A stretch of DNA of 64,000 nucleotides from Desulfovibrionales bacterium (GTDB lineage: Bacteria > Desulfobacterota > Desulfovibrionia > Desulfovibrionales > Desulfonatronaceae). The notes beneath the pieces were generated by a model. The model was not told where the DNA came from and searched no databases. It saw nothing but the letters and a program-made list of their open reading frames with translations. Where the stretch lies: the NCBI GenBank assembly GCA_007693505.1, contig REDL01000064.1, positions 124,001-188,000 of the forward strand. The letters run 5' to 3'. This document shows, piece after piece, positions 38,815-48,066 of this stretch. The stretch's first letter is position 1; each line of letters opens with the position of its first letter. A program made the position numbers and the translations under genes.

Positions 38815-40200
38815 TCACTCCGGTCGGATCGTCAGTTCAGCTCGTGTCATTTCCACGGAAGGGACTTCTATTCCCTCGATGCCAAATCCCTCGGCCATCT
38901 CCTGGCTCATGGACCGATACATCAGGCGAACCAGGACTTGAATTTCACCATCCACCACTGACTTCGGAATCCGGAACAGCTGTTCGTCATACCCTTTTGC
39001 CGGTATGCGATGATCGGAAGCGACTTCTTCGGCAAGCCAGCTTTTCTGGGTCAGATTGCCTTGGGCGTCTCTGAAAACCTTGCGATAGAGCCTGGCTTCC
39101 GGATCGATCCGATTGCCCTCGACAACGTGCCCGGAGCGGAAGACTTTTTCGCCCGAGGCATTGGTCCCGGTGACTTCAAGCCACATCTTGCGGATATAGG
39201 TCACGCCCGTGGGAATCTTGTGGCCCGCGCCCACGTTCTTGACCCGCGCGAGGATCTCGATACCGTCATCACCATGCAGGGCTTCGGTTTCCAGTTCAGC
39301 AGCCGCCTCGAGCATTTGCCGAGCAAGAGCCGCTTCCTTTTCGTTGCCCATTTTCTCATGGAAGAAGGAGCTGCCCCCTGGAAAAAAGTGGGTGGCCACA
39401 TGGTCCCTGTCCTCACCCATGAAGCTGGATCTTCCGGGATTCTTTTGCACGCCAGGTCCAGGCGTCATATGGCAGTCCTGGCAGCGAATCCCATCCGCGG
39501 CGTACGGGCCGGCTTTCCAGTCGTCATAGGTGTCGATCACCACAGCGCCGGACGTCGGGTGCACCACGTTGTGGCACGCCCCGCAGAAAGCGGAGTCGGT
39601 ATGGATTTGCGAGAATTCGATTTCATGGTCTGGCGACCAACCGTCTCCCCGAGGCCCGCGCTTTAACCCCCCGGGCTCGGAAATGGTCTGGACATTCACG
39701 GGTTGGACCACTTTCCTGACCGTATGGCAGTAGTCGCAGGAAACGCCTTTTCGGGAAGTCGCGTCCATCCGGCTGCCATCCGGCGGCGGGAGTTGCCCGG
39801 TCCTCACTCCGGCAGGAGCATGGCATTCCCCGCAGAAGATATCCGTGAAACCATCGGTTTCCCGACTGGCTTGCAAATAATCCGGCTGATAGAAGATGTC
39901 CTCCCAGGCGTACCGGTGCTTGCTTTGCGACCAGGCATCAAAAATCTCCTGATGACAGAATTCACAGTTGTCCGGATCCTCAAAAGCCCCAGCCTCGAAT
40001 CTGTTCATCTCCGAAAAATCTCCGCCTGGTGCCGCATCGGTCTCCTGGGCGGAGGCCTGTTTCGGGGATACGGATTTGTGCATGGCAGTGCCCGCGGCCA
40101 TCACCAACCCTACGCACAGCATCAAGATCAGAAATACTCCGAATTTCCATGGCATTCTTTTCCGGTTATCAGGGGAAAACGGGTCAAGCGTATGTTTCAT
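38815..40200 (-). CDS. Pentahaem cytochrome c with N-terminal membrane/secretion segment
   Basis: The 461-residue protein has one hydrophobic segment at about residues 17-38 (FGVFLILMLCVGLVMAAGTA) after a basic start, so it is exported and perhaps membrane-anchored. Five CxxCH haem sites follow: CEFCH, CGECH, CDYCH, CGACH and CQDCH, with the C-terminal third (about 300-461) haem-free and rich in beta strands (VKNVGAGHKIPTGVTYIRKM). This looks like the cytochrome c554/multihaem 'HAO-like' group. It would carry electrons in the periplasm. The ATG at 40200 has GAGGAGA 8 bases upstream. No membrane partner lies next to it. Confidence 0.93.
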   Translation of the reverse strand: MKHTLDPFSPDNRKRMPWKFGVFLILMLCVGLVMAAGTAMHKSVSPKQASAQETDAAPGGDFSEMNRFEAGAFEDPDNCEFCHQEIFDAWSQSKHRYAWEDIFYQPDYLQASRETDGFTDIFCGECHAPAGVRTGQLPPPDGSRMDATSRKGVSCDYCHTVRKVVQPVNVQTISEPGGLKRGPRGDGWSPDHEIEFSQIHTDSAFCGACHNVVHPTSGAVVIDTYDDWKAGPYAADGIRCQDCHMTPGPGVQKNPGRSSFMGEDRDHVATHFFPGGSSFFHEKMGNEKEAALARQMLEAAAELETEALHGDDGIEILARVKNVGAGHKIPTGVTYIRKMWLEVTGTNASGEKVFRSGHVVEGNRIDPEARLYRKVFRDAQGNLTQKSWLAEEVASDHRIPAKGYDEQLFRIPKSVVDGEIQVLVRLMYRSMSQEMAEGFGIEGIEVPSVEMTRAELTIRPE

Positions 40201-40326
40201 GAAAGGTTCTCCTCGAAAGCGCCGGCCAAAGCCGGCAGGTTGCATTGAATGGAAGTCTCGCACGATAAAGTTTAGCCTGTCATAAGGGCCCTGAGTCATG
40301 CCTCGACAAACTCCAAGGTCATGGGG

Positions 40327-40393
40327 AGGTAACTGTTCAGTACCTCAGGGCAATTGAACCCGCCGGAACACCTGGACCCCCTCTGCGCCGGGT
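40327..40393. repeat. Partial family C element
   Basis: GGTAACTGTTCAGTACCTCAG and ACACCTGGACCCC then CTCTGCGCCGGG follow the left half of the complete element at 14012. The right half is missing. Confidence 0.65.
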
Positions 40394-40599
40394 TCGCTTC
40401 CCAGACTTATTGCCTTGACGGCCAGAAGGAACATGCCGTCATGGCCCTGGAGAAGGTGGTCGGCCACATAGGAGGGAAATCTTTTCCAGGTTGGAAAAGT
40501 CCAGATTTCGCACTTATCCCTCGTGGACGCCCCCCCCAGCAGGTCATGAACCATCTGCGGATGGGAGAAAAGCAGTTTGCACCCGCTGTCATGTGTCAT
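40345..40599 (-). pseudogene. Truncated Rpn/YhgA-like transposase-nuclease
   Basis: The 84-residue frame starts MTHDSGCKLLFSHPQMVHDL, the typical opening of Rpn family (PD-(D/E)XK, formerly YhgA-like transposase) proteins, and goes on with FPSYVADHLLQGHD, which also fits. Full proteins have about 300 residues, so the catalytic part is lost. The frame runs into the partial family C repeat. An AGGTAG lies upstream. It starts 9 bp after the small zinc-finger gene on the same strand. Confidence 0.6.
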
Positions 40600-40608
40600 G
40601 GTCTTTTT

Positions 40609-40794
40609 CTACCTGCATCGAAAACGTGACGCAAGAACCATGTTGCCTGTCAGGGCGTCTACCTTCTTATCCCGCTCCCAGTCCCGCTTGCGAGCCTTCC
40701 GGCACTCATGCCGGGAACAGTATTGCTGGTCAGGATGCCGGGGCGAAGGCGTGAACAGTCGTCGGCATTCCTTGCACGAACGCTTCTGTTTCAT
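40609..40794 (-). CDS. Small zinc-finger-like protein linked to the transposase remnant
   Basis: The 61-residue protein is MKQKRSCKECRRLFTPSPRH... with Cys at CKEC and CSRHEC, a short zinc-ribbon pattern with a very basic second half (CRKARKRDWERDKK). Proteins of this type are often coded with transposase-like genes in deltaproteobacteria, which is my recollection of the family and not a search result. It ends 9 bp before the Rpn remnant. The Cys pattern and basic tail suggest DNA or RNA binding. The last 15 residues may come from rearranged DNA. Confidence 0.55.
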   Translation of the reverse strand: MKQKRSCKECRRLFTPSPRHPDQQYCSRHECRKARKRDWERDKKVDALTGNMVLASRFRCR

Positions 40795-41057
40795 GGCCGT
40801 CTCTTTGGATAAGACGATGCTGGTGGCTATATGTGATATGGCTTGTCAGGGTGAAGGTAGGAAAAAGAAAACTGAGGAGAGAGAGGAAAAAGTCTGGAAT
40901 TCGAGATCGGAAAAGAGAAGGGTCTGTTTCTTGAGCAATGGGTAAAGGCGGGTCAAGTTATCTGGGCATAGGGTGGGTCAAGTCTCTGGGCGTTGAGGTC
41001 CGGAAGGCTGTGATCACAGCCTTCCGGACTGTTTTTGTGAAGCAGTTGCGGAAAAAA

Positions 41058-41477
41058 TTAGTATTTGAGTATGTTCAGCCCGATCGTATCGCTGAACTCC
41101 CGGTCAATTTCACCGTTGACGATATCTATCCAAATTTCCGCTGTGGCGCTCACCAGGGCCTTGTTCAGATGCCCGCCATAGGCCTTGTGTTCAATGTCCG
41201 AAAGAGTGGCGTGCAAGTGCAGGTAAACCTCGCCGCCCATTCGGGACACATTGCCCGTCAGGCAGGTTATCTCGTAATCGCCTTCCAACGTTGCGGCGTG
41301 GTACTCCTTGGTCGCGGTTTTGAACAGGCCGACAGTAACGTTGTTGACGGCGCCGATGCCGGAAACCACGCCCAGCCGGATGTCCTCCTTTTTGCAAATA
41401 TCAACCAAGGATGCGACGAGTTCATCGCCGGGATCAAGCCTGACCAACAACTTTGTGTCAAACCGTTTGTACTCCAT
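41058..41477 (-). CDS. PPC (DUF296) domain protein
   Basis: The 139-residue protein is a single PPC domain: RLDPGDELVASLVDICKKED, IRLGVVSGIGAVNNVTVGLF, YEITCLTGNVSRMGGEVYLHLHATLSD and AYGGHLNKALVSATAEIWID. Bacterial PPC proteins form trimers with a His cluster on one face; plant ones are fused to AT-hooks. The role in bacteria is not firmly known; regulatory or DNA-binding roles were proposed. GGAGGATC precedes the ATG. It stands alone between repeats. Confidence 0.9.
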   Translation of the reverse strand: MEYKRFDTKLLVRLDPGDELVASLVDICKKEDIRLGVVSGIGAVNNVTVGLFKTATKEYHAATLEGDYEITCLTGNVSRMGGEVYLHLHATLSDIEHKAYGGHLNKALVSATAEIWIDIVNGEIDREFSDTIGLNILKY

Positions 41478-41905
41478 TGTGATCCTCCTGCTTTAGAGTT
41501 ATTTTATGTAACTGCTCAAAAACTTCGGGCAACTGTGCCTCAAATCGTTCCCACGCTCCGCGTAGGAACGCACTTCCGGACGCTCCGCGTCCAGTGAGGC
41601 CGCTGGAGCGGCCGGCGGAATGCTCCCACGCGGAGCGTGGAAGCAAGAAGAATGCTTGTTGGCTCCAGTTCCACTTCAATCCTCACCCATCGCCCGGATT
41701 TTTTGAGAAGTTACTATTTTATTGGCTCGCCGTGGGAGTGATGCACGGGATTTTATATCCTGATTCCGACTTCAGGTTGGATCCCAATGGGAACAAATTT
41801 GTCCTGGATACAATTCATGTTGTCCATGTCCACGTCCCAAAGCCATGGATAGCGCTTCGTTGCGTTTCGCATGAACCGCGTCTCCCTGGTGCCTGCCGAA
41901 CTCCG
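41478..41905. other. 428-bp gap between the PPC gene and the activase-related gene
   Basis: It holds a family C left-end fragment (GTAACTGCTCAAA at about 41510), and the nested inverted repeat 41548-41642. The remaining 260 bp show no convincing gene. Confidence 0.6.
41548..41642. repeat. Nested inverted repeat of the TTCCCACGCTCCGCGT type
   Basis: TTCCCACGCTCCGCGT (41548-41563) pairs with ACGCGGAGCGTGGAA (41628-41642). Inside are GACGCTCCGCGTC and GGCCGCTGGAGCGGCC hairpins. The motif resembles a palindromic repeat found in many bacterial genomes. Confidence 0.75.
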
Positions 41906-43267
41906 TTACCCTTGCCCCCGCGCAGTCTGATGCTGCGCGGACTGGTACATGAAGGTGCGGATGGCCACTTCGCGGTTGGGTTGGATGGCGCCGTCGTAGG
42001 AGGCGTCCAGGTAGGGGACGTTCATTTTCAGGAGCAGGGGTTTGAGGATGGCCGAGGTGATGGTGCTGGGCATGCAGGTGAAGGGGAAGACATTGACCAC
42101 GCCGTCGAAGTTGTCGTGCACGTATTCCAGCGCCCCGCCGATACTCAGGGCCGCCTCGGTGCCGATGTCGAAAGTGAACAGGCTGTCGTTGTCCAGCTTG
42201 TCTTCCACCGTGGAAATGGCATGGTCGCCCTGGATGTCCAGGTGTTCCTGGGCCTTCTTGTAGACCTGATTCTGCCGCCAGCCCTGCCAGGCCATCTCGA
42301 TGCGGCTGTCCGCCCATTTCCTGGTGGCACTGGCGAGTGCGCCCACATCCATCCGCTTCCAGGCCTTCCGCCAGTCCTTGCGGATGTTCCGATGCTGCTC
42401 AAAGGTGACGAAGTTCACCCATTCACCCAGGGAAGCGTCCACCACTTCCGCGCCGAAACGTTCCAGTTCACCGACGATGTTCTGGTTGGAGTCCGGATGG
42501 GTGCGCAGGTAGATCTCGCCGACAATGCCGATCTTTGGCTTGCGCGGTTTGGCTGGGTCGATGAGTTCCTTGGCTCCGGCGGCGATGCGACCGAGCAGCT
42601 CGTAGAGGGCATTGAAGTCCCGAGCCTCGCCGCGGCGTTCGATCAGTTCGATCATCTCCTGCAGGGCTTTGGCCATGTAGACGTCGGTAGCGCCCGGTTC
42701 GCGCTCGTAGGGTCGCACCCTCCAGGTAATCCGGTCCAGGACGTCGGCCAGAATAGTGACCACGTAGGCCAGACGTCGGAAGAGCTTGGCCTTTTCTCCG
42801 GGCAGCACCCCGGTGGAGGCGTAGCCGTCCGCCGTGGACATGTACAGGATGGGAATGTCCTTGAACTCCGGGAAGCGGTCCAAAACGAGGCGGTGCATTT
42901 TGTTGTACATGCCGAAGCGGCAGGGACCGTCGGCCTCGGGCATGAAATAAACATACTGGGTAACGTCAAAGGCCTCGCCCAGGCGCTTCTTCTCTTCCTC
43001 CAGAAAGCCGAGGATGTCCCCCAGGGTGACCTGACAGGGAAAGCACTCCTTTCCGGAAGTGAACTCCTTGCCCAGGTGCAGATGGGTGTAGGTGGGCATG
43101 ACCAGGGCCGGAACCCCGAAGGCCCGGAAGCTGGCGGCCAACAGCCGGGAGCCAATGGGGGACATGTCCGGGACCAGCAGGGTTCTGCCGGTAACGTCGA
43201 ACCGGCCGACCTTCTCGGTCATCCGCTCGGCAAAGGAGGAAGTCGGTTTTTCAGGGGGCATTTCCAT
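41906..43267 (-). CDS. Acyl-CoA dehydratase activase-related protein (2-hydroxyglutaryl-CoA dehydratase D-type fold)
   Basis: The 453-residue protein has SGKECFPCQVTLGDIL (Cys pair for an iron-sulfur site), EADGPCRFGMYNKMHRLVLD, KPKIGIVGEIYLRTHPDSN, and NVFPFTCMPSTITSAIL with another Cys. These fit the acyl-CoA dehydratase-like/DUF2229-associated proteins encoded with large BadF-type activases. The gene starts 134 bp after the activase stop. In many clostridial genomes the two parts form one chain of about 1400 residues. The substrate is unknown. The ATG at 43267 has only a weak ribosome site; an ATG six bases further in is possible. Confidence 0.85.
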   Translation of the reverse strand: MEMPPEKPTSSFAERMTEKVGRFDVTGRTLLVPDMSPIGSRLLAASFRAFGVPALVMPTYTHLHLGKEFTSGKECFPCQVTLGDILGFLEEEKKRLGEAFDVTQYVYFMPEADGPCRFGMYNKMHRLVLDRFPEFKDIPILYMSTADGYASTGVLPGEKAKLFRRLAYVVTILADVLDRITWRVRPYEREPGATDVYMAKALQEMIELIERRGEARDFNALYELLGRIAAGAKELIDPAKPRKPKIGIVGEIYLRTHPDSNQNIVGELERFGAEVVDASLGEWVNFVTFEQHRNIRKDWRKAWKRMDVGALASATRKWADSRIEMAWQGWRQNQVYKKAQEHLDIQGDHAISTVEDKLDNDSLFTFDIGTEAALSIGGALEYVHDNFDGVVNVFPFTCMPSTITSAILKPLLLKMNVPYLDASYDGAIQPNREVAIRTFMYQSAQHQTARGQG

Positions 43268-43347
43268 GATGGTGTCCGTTGTCTTTTAACTATTTACTCG
43301 TTGGGATGGTTTCGAATTGATCGATATGGCGGGGACGGGGTGGTATC

Positions 43348-43375
43348 GTAGGGGCACGGCGCGCCGTGCCCCTAC
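43348..43375. repeat. Perfect 28-bp palindrome between the activase genes
   Basis: GTAGGGGCACGGCG is followed directly by CGCCGTGCCCCTAC with no loop or mismatch. It lies in the 134-bp spacer between the two genes. No T-run follows on the minus strand. Confidence 0.85.
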
Positions 43376-43401
43376 CGGGGAGGCATTAACCGTCATTCCG
43401 C

Positions 43402-46400
43402 TCACGCGGCGACCTCTTTCACTTCAGAGACTTTGCTCGCAGCCCTTACATTCTTGACCACGTTCTGAAACGCCTCGATGCGGGTGAGCATCCCGGCTAC
43501 GGCGCTGTGTTCGTCCAGTTCCAGGATCAGGAAGGGCTTGTCGCTGAGTACATGGCCGTAGAAGTGTTCAATGAACGAGTCCGGGCCGCAGGAGAAGTTG
43601 GTCAGGTGGACCCCGAACCAGTTGGGGGTGCGGGCGATTTTCTTGGTGGCCCGCAGGATACGGGCGCCCAGCCCCCAATACATCCGGGGAAAATCCTCCA
43701 GGGATTCGTCGTCCACGTCCAGGAAGTCCAGCGGCAGGGCCTTGATGCCCATCTTGGCCATCTGCCGGCCCATCTGCAGGTTCAGCCGCTCGTCGTACAG
43801 GTTGTAGGGTCGGCCGGTGACGATCCAGACGGCTTCGTCGTCGTTGACCTGGCTGAGGATCTCCCGGCCCCGGCGGCGCAGATCAGCCTTGAACTTGTGG
43901 TGTTCCTCCCAGGCCCGGTGCAGGGCTGCGGCGATTTTCGGTTTGGCCGTGCGCAGGTTTTTGGGCAGACTTTCATAGACTGCATCCACCAGCATTTCCG
44001 GGCCGTCCTTGAGAAACAGTGTGGGCCGAATGATCCGTTGGTCATCAATGCGCAGGGCGGCACGAACCAGATACTGGGAACTTTCCACCAGCGGGCAGAA
44101 TTGGCCTTTTTCCTGCGGGTCGGCAGTGGCCATATTGATGACGTTGGGCAGGAAGAGATAGTCCGTGTGCTGCAACAGGTGGTGCACATGCCCATGGAAG
44201 ACTTTGACCGGGAAGCACATTTCCGCGGTCATGCTTTCCACTCCGGCCATGGCCATGCCCTGGGTCGTGGGAGGGCTGAAGAACGGCCGCAAACCCATAC
44301 CCACCAGGAGGTGGGCCCAGAATACGCCCCAATCCAGGGAATGCAGGCTCAAGGGCACGCCGATCAGGGGACGGTCATCTCGTTGTGGCGTCTGCTCGCC
44401 AAGATGCGCTCCGGCATTCCGAACAGCATCCTGAAAAAGATTCCAACGGAGTCGAAAATAGTCTGTTTCTTTGTGGGCCGCGGCCTGGGCGGTCTCGTAT
44501 CGGCCGCAATCTCCGCCCCAGACGCTCTTGCGTCCTCCGAAGGTGTAGATCTTCAGCTTGCACTCGTTATGGCAGTTTCTGTCCGCCCGGCAAATGCTTT
44601 CCTTGAAGGCCACCTCAATAGCGGCCAGATGGTCCAGGTCGCGTTGTTTCTCCTCGACCCTGCCGGCTTCGGCCAGTTCGCGAACGGCCAGAGCCGCTCC
44701 GAAGGCCCCCATGACCTCCCGGTGTTTGGGCACCAGGATCGGTTTGCCCAGGACCTTCTCAAAAGCCGCGACAATGCCCTTGTTCAGGGACGGCCCGCCC
44801 AAAAACATGATTCGCTGACCAATGTGCCGGTTTTCCACAACCCGGTGCAAGTAATTGCGTACGATAGCGTAACACAGTCCGGCGATCAGGTCATCCCGGC
44901 CCGCGCCTTTCTGGGCATATGCCGTGAGGTCCGATTCCATGAACACGGTACAGCGTTCGGCCAGGTTCACCGGGGCTTTGGCCGTCAGGGCCACGTCTTG
45001 AAACTCCCCGTAGATGTTGATTTTCATCTTGTTTGCCAGCTCATGCAGGAAACTGCCCGTACCTGCCGCGCAGACCTTGTTCATCATGAAATCCGTAGGA
45101 TGGGTTCGGTCGATGGCGATGTACTTGGAGTCCTGGCCGCCGATTTCAAAAATCGTATCGATTTCCGGATCCACGGCCACCGCGCCCCGGGCATGGGCCG
45201 TGATCTCGTCGATGACTAGGTCCGCGCTGATGAAGTCCCCGACCACGTTGCGGCCCGAGCCGGTGGTGGCCACGGCCTTGAGCCGGATGCGCGGGCCGAC
45301 TTCGGCCTGCAGGTGACGCAACAGCCCCTGGGCCACCTCGATGGGTTTGCCCTGGGTGGGCACGTAGCGTTTGTGGATGATCCGGCCCTGGTCGTCGATC
45401 AGAGCGTACTTGGTGGAAGTGGAGCCGATGTCCACGCCGAGATAGGCGTCGATGACCCCGTCGCCCTCTGGCAGGGGCGGCAGGGCGTTGTCCGGGTCAA
45501 ACGTGGTATGTTCCAGGAGTAGCGGCTCGGCTCGGCCGATGGCATCCACTTTGGAAGCCGCAGGGGAATGCAGCCGTGTCAGGTCGATGCTGTTGCGGGC
45601 CTCGTTTCGCAGGGATTGCAGGGCAGTGCCCAAAGCTCCCAGGGAGGCGTGGTGCGTCGGGACGGCCAGGTTCGGGTAGTATTTGCGGAAGGCCGCCACC
45701 TGCAGTCTATTGGAGGCCATCCCGCCAATGAAGATCACTGGTTCCACCAGTTCCCGGTTGGCCACGATGGTGCTCATGTAGTTGGCAGCCGTGCCGTGGT
45801 GCAGGCCGGCGATGATGTTCGGCAGGGTTTCACCCTTGTTCTGGAGATGGATCATATCCGACTTGGTGAACACGGTGCAGCGGCAGGCCACGGGAGCGGG
45901 ATAGGTACTGGTCGTCCCCAGGTTGATAAAGTCTTCCAGGACGCCTTGCAGCTTCTCCTGGTTCATGTCGAAGCTGTCGCCGTACATGGCAAAGGTCAAT
46001 CGCTCGGCCTGCTGGTCAATGAACGAGCCGGTGCCCGAGGCACAGGGACCGTTGACATTGAAGGCCGCCAGCCGCCACTGCCCCTGTTCGTCATATTCCA
46101 GTTCGAAGAGGGCAGCGTCCTGGCCGCCGATACTGATAATGCTGCGTACACCGGGGGAGACCTTGGTTGCCCCCAGAACCTGGGCAATGGTCTCAACCTC
46201 GAAGGGTGCATCGAGCAGTTCGCTGAGAGCCTGACCCTGGTTCCCGGTAAAGGAAATGGAGTGGATGGACTCCCTGGGAAAGCGGGTGAAAAGCTCCTCT
46301 AAAACCGAGGCGGTTTCTTCCAGAATCAGGCCGAAATGGCGACGGTATGGGGCTTCGTGGACAAGGTTTTCGGACTCGTCGACGACAACGCAATTGACGC

Positions 46401-46437
46401 TGACGGACCCGACGTCAACGCCGATGTGATACGTCAT
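43402..46437 (-). CDS. Large acyl-CoA dehydratase activase (tandem BadF/BcrA ATPase domains)
   Basis: The 1011-residue protein has two ASKHA ATPase domains: the first begins YHIGVDVGSVSVNCVVVDES, the second YLGVDIGSTSTKYALIDDQ at about residue 330. Each has an FEVGG/ISIGGQDAALFELE or EIGGQDSKYIA signature and a GTGSFI/GTGSFLHE cysteine-associated loop. A Cys-rich stretch CRADRNCHNECK follows (about 640-655), then a DUF2229-type region (about 690-1000). Archerases of this kind use ATP to inject an electron into a 2-hydroxyacyl-CoA dehydratase or benzoyl-CoA reductase. The ATG at 46437 has AAGGAG about 10 bases upstream. The target enzyme is not visible here. Confidence 0.9.
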   Translation of the reverse strand: MTYHIGVDVGSVSVNCVVVDESENLVHEAPYRRHFGLILEETASVLEELFTRFPRESIHSISFTGNQGQALSELLDAPFEVETIAQVLGATKVSPGVRSIISIGGQDAALFELEYDEQGQWRLAAFNVNGPCASGTGSFIDQQAERLTFAMYGDSFDMNQEKLQGVLEDFINLGTTSTYPAPVACRCTVFTKSDMIHLQNKGETLPNIIAGLHHGTAANYMSTIVANRELVEPVIFIGGMASNRLQVAAFRKYYPNLAVPTHHASLGALGTALQSLRNEARNSIDLTRLHSPAASKVDAIGRAEPLLLEHTTFDPDNALPPLPEGDGVIDAYLGVDIGSTSTKYALIDDQGRIIHKRYVPTQGKPIEVAQGLLRHLQAEVGPRIRLKAVATTGSGRNVVGDFISADLVIDEITAHARGAVAVDPEIDTIFEIGGQDSKYIAIDRTHPTDFMMNKVCAAGTGSFLHELANKMKINIYGEFQDVALTAKAPVNLAERCTVFMESDLTAYAQKGAGRDDLIAGLCYAIVRNYLHRVVENRHIGQRIMFLGGPSLNKGIVAAFEKVLGKPILVPKHREVMGAFGAALAVRELAEAGRVEEKQRDLDHLAAIEVAFKESICRADRNCHNECKLKIYTFGGRKSVWGGDCGRYETAQAAAHKETDYFRLRWNLFQDAVRNAGAHLGEQTPQRDDRPLIGVPLSLHSLDWGVFWAHLLVGMGLRPFFSPPTTQGMAMAGVESMTAEMCFPVKVFHGHVHHLLQHTDYLFLPNVINMATADPQEKGQFCPLVESSQYLVRAALRIDDQRIIRPTLFLKDGPEMLVDAVYESLPKNLRTAKPKIAAALHRAWEEHHKFKADLRRRGREILSQVNDDEAVWIVTGRPYNLYDERLNLQMGRQMAKMGIKALPLDFLDVDDESLEDFPRMYWGLGARILRATKKIARTPNWFGVHLTNFSCGPDSFIEHFYGHVLSDKPFLILELDEHSAVAGMLTRIEAFQNVVKNVRAASKVSEVKEVAA

Positions 46438-47021
46438 GTACGGGATGCTCCTTGAAAAACCGAAATGATGGCGGGAAATACACTGTGCTGAGGTGACGCT
46501 TTGAGTAGACAAGGGAGGATGTTCACCCTTGGCGGGCTTGTTTTATACCCACCTCCCCGGTTCCAGGCAAGTGCGGACGTGCGAAGTCCCAGGGCATCTT
46601 TATTCTCACCGGTTTTTTCTTGCAAAGACGGCCGGCTTGCCCTGTTTGGAACGGCTCGAAACTCCTGCACCGGTTTCGTACCATCAAGCCGTTGCGCCAT
46701 AAAAACAGAAAGTTGTGCTTTGAGCGCCCGGCAACGGCTTGATGAACGATTCCTGGTTCTGTCAAACAGGCGAAGCCGGTCGATCCGTCCCAAACAGGGC
46801 AAGTCAGCCTCAAAATTTCATATAGTTACGTCAGAACAAAATTGTCCTGTGCGAAGTCGGAAATGTTCGGGGAAGAGGTCCTGGTTGTTCAAACGGAAAG
46901 CCGTATTTCTCTGGACACGCCAGGGTCGGCTCACGTAGAGCCGAAGCCGGACGACCCATTCGTAAGGTGAACCTGAAAGGCTCCTGCGAGATCGACGCGA
47001 CACGAGAAAGCGAGGGCGATC
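46438..47021. other. 584-bp gap with family B copy 3
   Basis: The gap holds the leader of the activase, family B copy 3 (46590-46849) and about 170 bp before the next gene. There is no other supported gene. Confidence 0.65.
46590..46849. repeat. Family B structured element, copy 3
   Basis: TTATTCTCACCGGTTTTTTC at the left and GTCAGAACAAAATTGTCCTG at the right match the ends of copies 1 and 2, and the CCGTTGC...GCAACGG hairpin and GGCTTGCCCTGTTTGG / CCAAACAGGGCAAG-type arms are kept. About 15 of 20 terminal bases are complementary. Confidence 0.85.
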
Positions 47022-47318
47022 ATGCAAAAGAACGCGGTTGACTACCTAGAATTTTTTGACTTTGAACTCCATGAGGGCAAGGCGCGTATCAAGCTCTCCG
47101 CAGAGGCTCCCCAGGAGGTCTTGGACCTGGTAAAGGCTGTTTGCGGGATTGATGAGGACCGCCTTGTTTGCCTCTTCGAGGCCCTGAACTGTATCGCTGA
47201 GGCGGATGATCCGCAATGTTGCCCCATTGATGAAAAAATCTGTCCTCCAGAGTTTTTTCAGAATGTTCTGGCTTACCTGGGTGCCGATGCCTCGGGCCAA
47301 GGTTCTGGGCAGGCATGA
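47022..47318 (+). CDS. Small hypothetical protein (98 residues)
   Basis: The function is not known. The protein is acidic and probably mainly helical, with a central Cys and a CCPIDEKICPPEFF stretch near residues 66-79. No signal peptide or membrane segment is seen. GAGGGCG lies about 4-6 bases before the ATG. Composition and codon use fit the neighbours. It lies alone between a family B element and the convergent yhhQ gene. Confidence 0.6.
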   Translation: MQKNAVDYLEFFDFELHEGKARIKLSAEAPQEVLDLVKAVCGIDEDRLVCLFEALNCIAEADDPQCCPIDEKICPPEFFQNVLAYLGADASGQGSGQA

Positions 47319-47370
47319 GCCACACTGGGCAACCGCGCCTGGCTTGAACCATCTCTACCTGCCTCCTGAA

Positions 47371-48066
47371 TCAACCGCTATCTGCGGATGCCGCCACGTC
47401 CCGCGGGCGAAACCTGGCTGCCAGATACATAAACGGAGTGTCCAGCACCGCGACCAACAGCTTGATCAGATAGGTGCTGATGACGATCTGGATCCAGACC
47501 TCCATCGGAAACATGCCCAGGAAGGCGATGGAGCAGAAAATGATGGTGTCCAGGAACTGGCTGGCCAACGTGCTGGCATTATTGCGCAGCCAGAGGTGTT
47601 TGCCGCCGGTGCGTGCTTTCCAAAAGTGAAAAGCCCAAATGTCGTGCCATTGGGAGACGAGATAGGCCACCATGCTGGCCAGGACAATACGGGGCAGGAC
47701 GCCGAAAATGGCTTCCAGATGTGGCTGGGCAAAATCCGAAGCAGCCGGGATGAAAACCAGGGCGATCTGCATATAGGTAACAGCCAGAATCAGGCTGAGA
47801 AAACCCAGAATGACGGCTTTTTTGGCTTCTTCCCGTCCATAATGTTCGTTGAGCAGGTCCGTAGAGAAAAAGACACTGGCATACAAGATATTGCCCAGTG
47901 TCGTGGTCAGGCCGAACAGTTCTATGGTTTTCAGTACCTGAATATTGCATAGAATCAGGTTGAAAACGATCATGGCGAACAACCCCTGCTTGCCAAAGTA
48001 GCGGAAGATGACCACGACCATGACCAGATCCAGAAAGGCAAAACCCAACCAGAGCGCTTCGTTCAT
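47371..48066 (-). CDS. yhhQ: Queuosine precursor transporter (YhhQ family)
   Basis: The 231-residue protein has about six membrane segments and the YhhQ signature region: STDLLNEHYGREEAKKAVIL, AYLVSQWHDIWAFHFWKART and LRNNASTLASQFLDTIIFC. It imports preQ0/preQ1 for queuosine synthesis through the inner membrane. I looked for a preQ1 riboswitch in the leader on the minus strand but saw none that fits. A family A element sits about 190 bp upstream. Confidence 0.93.
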   Translation of the reverse strand: MNEALWLGFAFLDLVMVVVIFRYFGKQGLFAMIVFNLILCNIQVLKTIELFGLTTTLGNILYASVFFSTDLLNEHYGREEAKKAVILGFLSLILAVTYMQIALVFIPAASDFAQPHLEAIFGVLPRIVLASMVAYLVSQWHDIWAFHFWKARTGGKHLWLRNNASTLASQFLDTIIFCSIAFLGMFPMEVWIQIVISTYLIKLLVAVLDTPFMYLAARFRPRDVAASADSG

